Shown here: piece by piece, positions 1 through 9,649 of the stretch | How positions within the stretch are numbered: the first letter of the stretch is position 1 | Layout of the letters: every line of letters starts with the position of its first letter | Assembly: GCA_963580455.1 (NCBI GenBank) | Contig: OY756957.1 | Location: 32,208,501-32,272,500, forward strand | DNA length: 64,000 nt | DNA from: Euonymus europaeus | Taxonomy: Eukaryota; Streptophyta; Magnoliopsida; Celastrales; Celastraceae | Reading direction: 5' to 3' | Translations under genes and position numbers: made by a program | The notes under the pieces: generated by a model | What the model was told of the DNA's origin: nothing | The model's input: the letters and a program-made list of their open reading frames with translations, nothing else | The model's database searches: none

Positions 1-188
1 GCGAAATGTGTTTTCTTTATGTAAACGGTTTTATGAATATCCGTTGACTCCGAGTTCTGAATTCGGTGATTTTTAGCTTGATTTCAGACTAATTTTCGAG
101 CTCTACGATCCTGGAATTTCGGATTTTGATTTCAGAACTCGTGGCTAGTTGGTCTCGTTTCACCTAGTTAGCCGCGAAATGTGGTTTC

Positions 189-198
189 TTTACGTAAA
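189..198. other. Dyad element 1, TTTACGTAAA, present in most monomers
   Basis: A perfect 10-bp palindrome at monomer positions 16-25; the coordinates given are for the second monomer. The same site recurs every 173 bp but is often altered at its centre: TTTATGTAAA, TTTAAGTAAA, TTTACTTAAA, TTTACGTCAA, TTTACGGAAA, TTTACATAAA. Whether any protein binds it is unknown. Confidence 0.85.
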
Positions 199-222
199 CG
201 GTTTTATGAATATCCGTTGACT

Positions 223-239
223 CCGAGTTCTGAATTCGG
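223..239. other. Dyad element 2, CCGAGTTC-T-GAATTCGG, present in most monomers
   Basis: A 17-bp imperfect inverted repeat at monomer positions 50-66, given here for the second monomer. The 8-bp arms match at 7 of 8 positions around a central T. It holds the EcoRI-type site GAATTC. Variant GACTCCGAATTCTG (near 37,926, 39,310 and 40,175) makes the arms perfectly complementary, and the 7-bp deletions turn it into the perfect palindrome CCGAATTCGG. Confidence 0.85.
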
Positions 240-865
240 TGATTTTTAGCTTGATTTCACACTACTTTTCGAGCTCTACGATCCTGGCGTTTCGGATTTT
301 GATTTCAGAACTTGTGGCTAGTTGGTCTCGTTTCACCTATTTAGCCGCGAAATGTGGTTTCTTTATGTAAACGGTTTTATGAATATCCGTTGACTCAGAG
401 TTCTGAATTCGGTGATTTTTAGCTTGATTTCACACTACTTTTCGAGCTCTACGATCCTGGCATTTCTGATTTTGATTTCAGAACTCGTGGCTAGTTGGTC
501 TCGTTTCACCTAGTAAGCCACGAAATGTGGTTTCTTTACGTAAACGGTTTTATGAATATCCGTTGACTCCGAGTTCTGGATTCGTTGATTTTTAGCTTGA
601 TTTCACACTACTTTTTGAGCTCTACGATTCTGGCGTTTCGGATTTTGATTTCAGAACTCGTGGCTAGTTGGTCTCGTTTCACCTAGTTAGCCGCGAAATG
701 TGGTTTCTTTACGTAAACGGTTTTATGAATATCCGTTGACTCCGAGTTCTGAATTCGGTGATTTTTAGCTTGATTTCACACTACTTTTCGAGCTCTACAA
801 TCCTGGCGTTTCGGATTTTGATTTCAGAACTCGTGGCTAGTAGGTCTCGTTTCACCTAGTTAGCC

Positions 866-2076
866 GCGAAAAGTGGTTTCTTTACGTAAACGGTTTTAGG
901 AATATCCGTTGACTCCGAGTTCTGAATTCGGTGATTTTTAGCTTGATTTCACACTACTTTTCGAGCTCTACGATCCTGGCATTTCGGATTTTGATTTCAG
1001 AACTCGTGGCTAGTTGGTCTCGTTTCACCTATTTAGCCGCGAAATGTGGTTTCTTTATGTAAACGGTTTTATGAATATCCGTTGACTCCGAGTTCTGAAT
1101 TCGGTGATTTTTAGCTTGATTTCACACTACTTTTTGAGCTCTACGATCCTGGCATTTCTGATTTTGATTTCAGAACTCGTGGCTAGTTGGTCTCGTTTCA
1201 CATAGTTAGCCGCGAAATGTGGTTTCTTTACGTAAACGGTTTTATAAATATCCGTTGACTCCGAGTTCCGAATTCGGTGATTTTTAGCTTGATTTCACAC
1301 TACTTTTCGAGCTCTACAATCCTGGCGTTTCGGATTTTGATTTCAGAACTCGTGGCTAGTAGGTCTCGTTTCACCTGGTTAGCCGCGAAATGTGGTTTCT
1401 TTATGTAAACGGTTTTATGAATATTCGTTGACTCCGAGTTCTGAATTCGGTGATTTTTAGCTTGATTTCAGACTAATTTTCGAGCTCTACGATCCTGGCA
1501 TTTCGGATTTTGATTTCAGAACACGTGGCTAGTTGGTCTCGTTTCACCTAGTTAGCCGCGAAATGTGGTTTCTTTACGTAAACGGTTTTATGAATATCCG
1601 TTGACTTCGAGTTCTGAATTCGGTGATTTTTAGCTTGATTTCACACTACTTTTTGAGCTCTACGATCCTGGCGTTTCGGATTTTGATTTCAGAACTCGTG
1701 GCTAGTAGGTCTCGTTTCACCTAGTTAGCCGCGAAATGTGGTTTCTTTACGTAAACGGTTTTATGAATATCCGTTGACTCCGAGTTCTGAATTCGGTGAT
1801 TTTTAGCTTGATTTCACACTAATTTTCGAGCTCTACGATCCTGGCGTTTCGGATTTTGATTTCAGAACTCGTGGTTAGTTGGTCTCGTTTCACCTAGTTA
1901 GCCGCGAAATGTGGTTTCTTTACGTAAACGGTTTTAGGAATATCCGTTGACTCCGAGTTCTGAATTCCGTGATTTTTAGCTTGATTTCACACTAATTTTC
2001 GAGCTCTACGCTCCTGACGTTTCGGAATTTGATTTCAGAACTCGTGGCTAGTAGGTCTCGTTTCACCTAGTTAGCC
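866..2076 (+). repeat. 7-monomer HOR (1,211 bp), copy a
   Basis: The first clear copy of the 7-mer. It starts with the GCGAAAAGTGG monomer that also carries TTTTAGGAAT, followed in order by monomers marked TTTATGTAAAC, TTTATAAATA, AATATTCG with CAGACTAATTTT, a plain monomer, GTGGTTAGTTGG, and AATTCCGTG. The same order recurs from 2,077, 1,211 bp later. Edges are approximate. Confidence 0.8.
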
Positions 2077-3287
2077 GCGAAAAGTGGTTTCTTTACGTAA
2101 ACGGTTTTAGGAATATCCGTTGACTCCGAGTTCTGAATTCGGTGATTTTTAGCTTGATTTCACACTACTTTTCGAGCTCTACGATCCTGGCGTTTCGGAT
2201 TTTGATTTCAGAACTCGTGGCTAGTTGGTCTCGTTTCACCTATTTAGCCGCGAAATGTGGTTTCTTTATGTAAACGGTTTTATGAATATCCGTTGACTCA
2301 GAGTTCTGAATTCGGTGATTTTTAGCTTGATTTCACACTACTTTTTGAGCTCTACGATCCTGGCATTTCTGATTTTGATTTCAGAACTCGTGGCTAGTTG
2401 GTCTCGTTTCACCTAGTTAGCCGCGAAATGTGGTTTCTTTACGTAAACGGTTTTATAAATATCCGTTGACTCCGAGTTCCGAATTCGGTGATTTTTAGCT
2501 TGATTTCACACTACTTTTCGAGCTCTACAATCCTGGCGTTTCGGATTTTGATTTCAGAACTCGTGGCTAGTAGGTCTCGTTTCACCTGGTTAGCCGCGAA
2601 ATGTGGTTTCTTTATGTAAACGGTTTTATGAATATTCGTTGACTCCGAGTTCTGAATTCGGTGATTTTTAGCTTGATTTCAGACTAATTTTCGAGCTCTA
2701 CGATCCTGGCATTTCGGATTTTGATTTCAGAACTCGTGGCTAGTTGGTCTCGTTTCACCTAGTTAGCCGCGAAATGTGGTTTCTTTACGTAAACGGTTTT
2801 ATGAATATCCGTTGACTCCGAGTTCTGAATTCGGTGATTTTTAGCTTGATTTCACACTACTTTTGGAGCTCTACGATCCTGGCGTTTCGGATTTTGATTT
2901 CAGAACTCGTGGCTAGTAGGTCTCGTTTCACCTAGTTAGCCGCGAAATGTGGTTTCTTTACGTAAACGGTTTTATGAATATCCGTTGACTCCGAGTTCTG
3001 AATTCGGTGATTTTTAGCTTGATTTCACACTAATTTTCGAGCTCTACGATCCTGGCATTTCGGATTTTGATTTCAGAACTCGTGGTTAGTTGGTCTCGTT
3101 TCACCTAGTTAGCCGCGAAATGTGGTTTCTTTACGTAAACGGTTTTAGGAATATCCGTTGACTCCGAGTTCTGAATTCCGTGATTTTTAGCTTGATTTCA
3201 CACTAATTTTCGATCTCTACGCTCCTGACGTTTCGGATTTTGATTTCAGAACTCGTGGCTAGTAGGTCTCGTTTCACCTAGTTAGCC
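2077..3287 (+). repeat. 7-monomer HOR (1,211 bp), copy b
   Basis: Repeats copy a monomer by monomer: GCGAAAAGTGG near 2,077, TTTATAAATA at 2,452, AATATTCG near 2,630, AATTCCGTG near 3,176. A few substitutions separate it from copy a. About two monomers follow it (3,288-3,633), with CCATTGACTCC and GTGAGTTTTAGC, before the pattern resumes. Confidence 0.8.
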
Positions 3288-3633
3288 GCGAAATGTGGTT
3301 TCTTTACGTAAACGGTTTTATGAATATCCGTTGACTCCGAGTTCTGAATTCGGTGATTTTTAGCTTGATTTCACACTAATTTTCGAGCTCTACGATCCTG
3401 GCGTTTCGGATTTTGATTTCAGAACTCGTGGTTAGTTGGTCTCGTTTCACCTAGTTAGCCGCGAAAAGTGGTTTCTTTACGTAAACGGTTTTATGAATAT
3501 CCATTGACTCCGAGTTCTGAATTCGGTGAGTTTTAGCTTGATTCCACACTACTTTTCGAGCTCTTCAATCCTGGCGTTTCGGATTTTGTTTTCAGAACTC
3601 GTGGCTAGTAGGTCTCGTTTCACCTAGTTAGCC

Positions 3634-5190
3634 GCGAAAAGTGGTTTCTTTACGTAAACGGTTTTAGGAATATCCGTTGTCTCCGAGTTCTGAATTCGGT
3701 GATTTTTAGCTTGATTTCACACTACTTTTCGAGCTCTACGATCCTGGCGTTTCGGATTTTGATTTCAGAACTCGTGGCTAGTTGGTCTCGTTTCACCTAT
3801 TTAGCCGCGAAATGTGGTTTCTTTATGTAAACGGTTTTATGAATATCCGTTGACTCAGAGTTCTGAATTCGGTGATTTTTAGCTTGATTTCACACTACTT
3901 TTCGAGCTCTACGATCCTGGAATTTCGGATTTTCATTTCAGAACTCGTGGCTAGTTGGTCTCGTTTCACCTAGTTAGCCGCGAAATGTGGTTTCTTTACG
4001 TAAACGGTTTTATAAATATCCGTTGACTCCGAGTTCTGAATTCGGTGATTTTTAGCTTGATTTCACACTACTTTTCGAGCTCTACAATCCTGGCATTTCG
4101 GATTTTGATTTCAAAACTCGTGGCTAGTGGGTCTCGTTTCACCTGGTTAGCCGCGAAATGTGGTTTCTTTATGTAAACGGTTTTATGAATATTCGTTGAC
4201 TCCGAGTTCTGAATTCGGTGATTTTTAGCTTGATTTCAGACTAATTTTCGAGCTCTACGATCCTGGCATTTCGGATTTTGATTTCAGAACTCGTGGCTAG
4301 TTGGTCACGTTTCACCTAGTTAGCCGCGAAATGTGGTTTCTTTACGTAAACGGTTTTATGAATATCCGTTGACTCCGAGTTCTGAATTCGGTGATTTTTA
4401 GCTTGATTTCACACTACTTTTTGAGCTCTACGATCCTGGCGTTTCGGATTTTGATTTCAGAACTCGTGGCTAGTAGGTCTCGTTTCACCTAGTTAGCCGC
4501 GAAATGTGGTTTCTTTACGTAAACGGTTTTATGAATATCCGTTGACTCCGAGTTCTGAATTCGGTGATTTTTAGCTTGATTTCACACTAATTTTCGAGCT
4601 CTACGATCCTGGCGTTTCGGATTTTGATTTCAGAACTCGTGGTTAGTTGGTCTCGTTTCACCTAGTTAGCCGCGAAATGTGGTTTCTTTACGTAAACGGT
4701 TTTAGGAATATCCGTTGACTCCGAGTTCTGAATTCCGTGATTTTTAGCTTGATTTCACACTAATTTTCGAGCTCTACGCTCCTGACGTTTCGGATTTTGA
4801 TTTCAGAACTCGTGGCTAGTAGGTCTCGTTTCACCTAGTTAGCCGCGAAATGTGGTTTCTTTACGTAAACGGTTTTAGGAATATCCGTTGTCTCCGAGTT
4901 CTGAATTCGGTGATTTTTAGCTTGATTTCACACTACTTTTCGAGCTCTACGATCCTGGCGTTTCGTATTTTGATTTCAGAACTCGTGGCTAGTTGGTCTC
5001 GTTTCACCTATTTAGCCGCGAAATGTGGTTTCTTTATGTAAACGGTTTTATGAATATCCGTTGACTCAGAGTTCTGAATTCGGTGATTTTTAGCTTGATT
5101 TCACACTACTTTTCGAGCTCTACGATCCTGGAATTTCGGATTTTGATTTCAGAACTCGTGGCTAGTTGGTCTCGTTTCACCTAGTTAGCC
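3634..5190 (+). repeat. 7-monomer HOR, copy c plus two monomers of a fourth
   Basis: The pattern resumes with a TTTTAGGAAT monomer whose TTGACTCC has become TTGTCTCC. That same pair recurs near 4,871, 1,211 bp on. CTGGAATTTCGG near 3,919 and 5,130 is likewise 1,211 bp apart. The copy is cut off at about 5,190, where a larger duplicated segment begins. Confidence 0.75.
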
Positions 5191-7077
5191 GCGAAATGTG
5201 GTTTCTTTACGTAAACGGTTTTATGAATATCCGTTGACTCCGAGTTCTGAATTCGGTGATTTTTAGCTTGATTTCACACTACTTTTCGAGCTCTACGATC
5301 CTGGCGTTTCGGATTTTGATTTCAGAACTTGTGGCTAGTTGGTCTCGTTTCACCTATTTAGCCGCGAAATGTGGTTTCTTTATGTAAACGGTTTTATGAA
5401 TATCCGTTGACTCAGAGTTCTGAATTCGGTGATTTTTAGCTTGATTTCACACTACTTTTCGAGCTCTACGATCCTGGCATTTCTGATTTTGATTTCAGAA
5501 CTCGTGGCTAGTTGGTCTCGTTTCACCTAGTAAGCCACGAAATGTGGTTTCTTTACGTAAACGGTTTTATGAATATCCGTTGACTCCGAGTTCTGAATTC
5601 GTTGATTTTTAGCTTGATTTCACACTACTTTTTGAGCTCTACGATTCTAGCGTTTCGGATTTTGATTTCAGAACTCGTGGCTAGTTGGTCTCGTTTCACC
5701 TAATTAGCCGCGAAATGTGGTTTCTTTACGTAAACGGTTTTATGAATATCCGTTGACTCCGAGTTCTGAATTCGGTGATTTTTAGCTTGATTTCACACTA
5801 CTTTTCGAGCTCTACAATCCTGGCGTTTCGGATTTTGATTTCAGAACTCGTGGCTAGTAGGTCTCGTTTCACCAAGTTAGCCGCGAAAAGTGGTTTCTTT
5901 ACGTAAACGGTTTTAGGAATATCCGTTGACTCCGAGTTCTGAATTCGGTGATTTTTAGCTTGATTTCACACTACTTTTCGAGCTCTACGATCCTGGCGTT
6001 TCGGATTTTGATTTCAGAACTCGTGGCTAGTTGGTCTCGTTTCACCTATTTAGCCGCGAAATGTGGTTTCTTTATGTAAACGGTTTTATGAATATCCGTT
6101 GACTCAGAGTTCTGAATTCGGTGATTTTTAGCTTGATTTCACACTACTTTTTGAGCTCTACGATCCTGGCATTTCTGATTTTGATTTCAGAACTCGTGGC
6201 TAGTTGGTCTCGTTTCACCTAGTTAGCCGCGAAATGTGGTTTCTTTACGTAAACGGTTTTATAAATATCCGTTGACTCCGAGTTCCGAATTCGGTGATTT
6301 TTAGCTTGATTTCACACTACTTTTCGAGCTCTACAATCCTGGCGTTTCGGATTTTGATTTCAGAACTCGTGGCTAGTAGGTCTCGTTTCACCTGGTTAGA
6401 CGCGAAATGTGGTTTCTTTATGTAAACGGTTTTATGAATATTCGTTGACTCCGAGTTCTGAATTCGGTGATTTTTAGCTTGATTTCAGACTAATTTTCGA
6501 GCTCTACGATCCTGGCATTTCGGATTTTGATTTCAGAACTCGTGGCTAGTTGGTCTCGTTTCACCTAGTTAGCCGCGAAATGTGGTTTCTTTACGTAAAC
6601 GGTTTTATGAATATCCGTTGACTCCGAGTTCTGAATTCGGTGATTTTTAGCTTGATTTCACACTACTTTTTGAGCTCTACGATCCTGGCGTTTCGGATTT
6701 TGATTTCAGAACTCGTGGCTAGTAGGTCTCGTTTCACCTAGTTAGCCGCGAAATGTGGTTTCTTTACGTAAACGGTTTTATGAATATCCGTTGACTCCGA
6801 GTTCTGAATTCGGTGATTTTTAGCTTGATTTCACACTAATTTTCGAGCTCTACGATGCTGGCGTTTCGGATTTTGATTTCAGAACTCGTGGTTAGTTGGT
6901 CTCGTTTCACCTAGTTAGCCGCGAAATGTGGTTTCTTTACGTAAACGGTTTTAGGAATATCCGTTGACTCCGAGTTCTGAATTCCGTGATTTTTAGCTTG
7001 ATTTCACACTAATTTTCGAGCTCTACGCTCCTGACGTTTCGGATTTTGATTTCAGAACTCGTGGCTAGTAGGTCTCG
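5191..7077 (+). repeat. Duplicate of 174-2,060 (offset 5,017 bp, 29 monomers)
   Basis: From GCGAAATG at 5,191 the monomers follow those from 174 in order: AACTTGTGG, TAGTAAGCCAC (511 and 5,528), GAAAAGTGG, TTTATAAATA (1,241 and 6,258), GTGGTTAGTTGG (about 1,871 and 6,888), AATTCCGTG (about 1,961 and 6,978). The preceding monomers (1 versus 5,018) differ, and the match stops after about 2,060, which brackets a segmental copy of about 11 monomers. Confidence 0.8.
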
Positions 7078-7089
7078 TTTCACCTAGTT

Positions 7090-7785
7090 AGCCGCGAAAT
7101 GTGGTTTCTTTACGTAAACGGTTTTATGAATATCCGTTGACTCCGAGTTCTGAATTCGGTGATTTTTAGCTTGATTTCACACTAATTTTCGAGCTCTACG
7201 ATCCTGGCGTTTCGGATTTTGATTTCAGAACTCGTGGTTAGTTGGTCTCGTTTCACCTAGTTAGCCGCGAAAAGTGGTTTCTTTACGTAAACGGTTTTAT
7301 GAATATCCATTGACTCCGAGTTCTGAATTCGGTGAGTTTTAGCTTGATTCCACACTACTTTTCAAGCTCTTCAATCCTGGCGTTTCGGATTTTGTTTTCA
7401 GAACTCGTGGCTAGTAGGTCTCGTTTCACCTAGTTAGCCGCGAAAAGTGGTTTCTTTACGTAAACGGTTTTAGGAATATCCGTTATCTCCGAGTTCTGAA
7501 TTCGGTGATTTTTAGCTTGATTTCACACTACTTTTCGAGCTCTACGATCCTGGCGTTTCGGATTTTGATTTCAGAACTCGTGGCTAGTTGGTCTCGTTTC
7601 ACCTATTTAGCCGCGAAATGTGGTTTCTTTAAGTAAACGGTTTTATGAATATCCGTTGACTCAGAGTTCTGAATTCGGTGATTTTTAGCTTGATTTCACA
7701 CTACTTTTCGAGCTCTACGATCCTGGAATTTCGGATTTTGATTTCAGAACTCGTGGCTAGTTGGTCTCGTTTCACCTAGTTAGCC
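7090..7785 (+). repeat. Duplicate of 3,284-3,979 (offset 3,806 bp, 22 monomers)
   Basis: The rare combination CCATTGACTCC, GTGAGTTTTAGC and TTGATTCCACAC in a GCGAAAAGTGG monomer occurs at 3,461 and 7,267. The next two monomers also correspond, with TTGTCTCC against TTATCTCC and CTGGAATTTCGG in both. Correspondence ends near 3,980 and 7,786. Confidence 0.75.
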
Positions 7786-8131
7786 GCGAAATGTGGCTTC
7801 TTTACGTAAACGGTTTTATGAATATCCGTTGACTCCGAGTTCTGAATTCGGTGATTTTTAGCTTGATTTCACACTACTTTTCGAGCTCTACGATCCTGGC
7901 GTTTCGGATTTTGATTTCAGAACTTGTGGCTAGTTGGTCTCGTTTCACCTATTTAGCCGCGAAATGTGGTTTCTTTATGTAAACGGTTTTATGAATATCC
8001 GTTGACTCAGAGTTCTGAATTCGGTGATTTTTAGCTTGATTTCACACTACTTTTTGAGCTCTACGATCCTGGCATTTCGGATTTTGATTTCAGAACTCAT
8101 GGCTATTAGTTCTCGTTTCACCTAGTTAGCC

Positions 8132-9170
8132 GCGAAATGTGTTTTCTTTATGTAAACGGTTTTATGAATATCCGTTGACTCCGAGTTCTGAATTCGGTGA
8201 TTTTTAGCTTGATTTCAGACTAATTTTCGAGCTCTACGATCCTGGAATTTCGGATTTTGATTTCAGAACTCGTGGCTAGTTAGTCTCGTTTCACCTAGTT
8301 AGCCGCGAAATGTGGTTTCTTTACGTAAACGGTTTTATGAATATCCGTTGACTCCGAGTTCTGAATTCGGTGATTTTTAGCTTGATTTCACACTACTTTT
8401 CGAGCTCTACGATCCTGGCGTTTCGGATTTTGATTTCAGAACTTGTGGCTAGTTGGTCTCGTTTCACCTATTTAGCCGCGAAATGTGGTTTCTTTATGTA
8501 AACGGTTTTATGAATATCCGTTGACTCAGAGTTCTGAATTCGGTGATTTTTAGCTTGATTTCACACTACTTTTCGAGCTCTACGATCCTGGCATTTCTGA
8601 TTTTGATTTCAGAACTCGTGGCTAGTTGGTCTCGTTTCACCTAGTAAGCCACGAAATGTGGTTTCTTTACGTAAACGGTTTTATGAATATCCGTTGACTC
8701 CGAGTTCTGAATTCGTTGATTTTTTGCTTGATTTCACACTACTTTTTGAGCTCTACGATTCTAGCGTTTCGGATTTTGATTTCAGAACTCGTGGCTAGTT
8801 GGTCTCGTTTCACCTAGTTAGCCGCGAAATGTGGTTTCTTTACGTAAACGGTTTTATGAATATCCGTTGACTCCGAGTTCTGAATTCGGTGATTTTTAGC
8901 TTGATTTCACACTACTTTTCGAGCTCTACAATCCTGGCGTTTCGGATTTTGATTTCAGAACTCGTGGCTAGTAGGTCTCGTTTCACCTAGTTAGCCGCGA
9001 AAAGTGGTTTCTTTACGTAAACGGTTTTAGGAATATCCGTTGACTCCGAGTTCTGAATTCGGTGATTTTTAGCTTGATTTCACACTACTTTTCGAGCTCT
9101 ACGATCCTAGCGTTTCGGATTTTGATTTCAGAACTCGTGGCTAGTTGGTCTCGTTTCACCTATTTAGCCG
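8132..9170 (+). repeat. Duplicate of 1-1,039 (offset 8,131 bp, 47 monomers)
   Basis: The first monomer of the window has the unusual GTGTTTTCTTTATG start, CAGACTAATTTT and CTGGAATTTCGG. The same combination recurs at 8,132, exactly 47 monomers on, followed by the AACTTGTGG and TAGTAAGCCAC monomers in the same order. The segment also matches 5,191 onward at an 18-monomer offset, so this group has been copied at least twice. Confidence 0.78.
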
Positions 9171-9649
9171 CGAAATGTGGTTTCTTTATGTAAACGGTTT
9201 TATGAATATCCGTTGACTCAGAGTTCTGAATTCGGTGATTTTTAGCTTGATTTCACACTACTTTTCGAGCTCTACGATCCTGGAATTTCGGATTTTCATT
9301 TCAGAACTCGTGGCTAGTTGGTCTCGTTTCACCTAGTTAGCCGCGAAATGTGGTTTCTTTACGTAAACGGTTTTATGAATATCCGTTGACTCCGAGTTCT
9401 GAATTCGGTGATTTTTAGCTTGATTTCACACTACTTTTCGAGCTCTACAATTCTGGCGTTTCGGATTTTGATTTCAGAACTCGTGGCTAGTTGGTCTCGT
9501 TTCACCTGGTTAGCCGCGAAATGTGGTTTCTTTATGTAAACGGTTTTATGAATATTCGTTGACTCCGAGTTCTGAATTCGGTGATTTTTAGCTTGATTTC
9601 AGACTAATTTTCGAGCTCTACGATCCTGGTATTTCGGATTTTGATTTCA

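Larger units (their letters stand above)
174..346 (+). repeat. Representative consensus-like monomer (173 bp)
   Basis: Landmarks in monomer coordinates, with position 1 at GCGAAATG: TTTACGTAAA at 16-25; GAATAT at 35-40; a dyad CCGAGTTC-T-GAATTCGG at 50-66, containing GAATTC; GATTTTTAGC at 68-77; TTGATTTCAC at 78-87; CTTTTCGAGCTC at 92-103; CGATCCTGG or CAATCCTGG at 106-114; TTTCGGATTTTGATTTC at 117-133; CTCGTGGCTAG near 138-148; TTTCACCTAGTTAGCC at 158-173. Composition is about 42% GC, with T 67, A 33, G 38 and C 35 bases. All three forward frames carry stops, and 173 is not a multiple of three, so the array cannot encode a long protein. Two palindromic elements and several T-runs are the only internal structure seen. 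Confidence 0.93.

Noticed and set aside
16..30. Promoter-like motifs (TTTTATGAATAT, AT-rich runs) in each monomer
   Set aside because: AT-rich words are expected in a 58% AT satellite. There is no initiator, gene or ordered set of elements to support a promoter.
4850..5041. Open frame of 63 codons starting with ATG
   Set aside because: It lies wholly in satellite monomers and exists because one copy has TTGTCTCC where nearly all others have the stop-bearing TTGACTCC. It ends where ACGTAA became ATGTAA. There is no codon bias, no recognisable domain and no conservation in neighbouring monomers.
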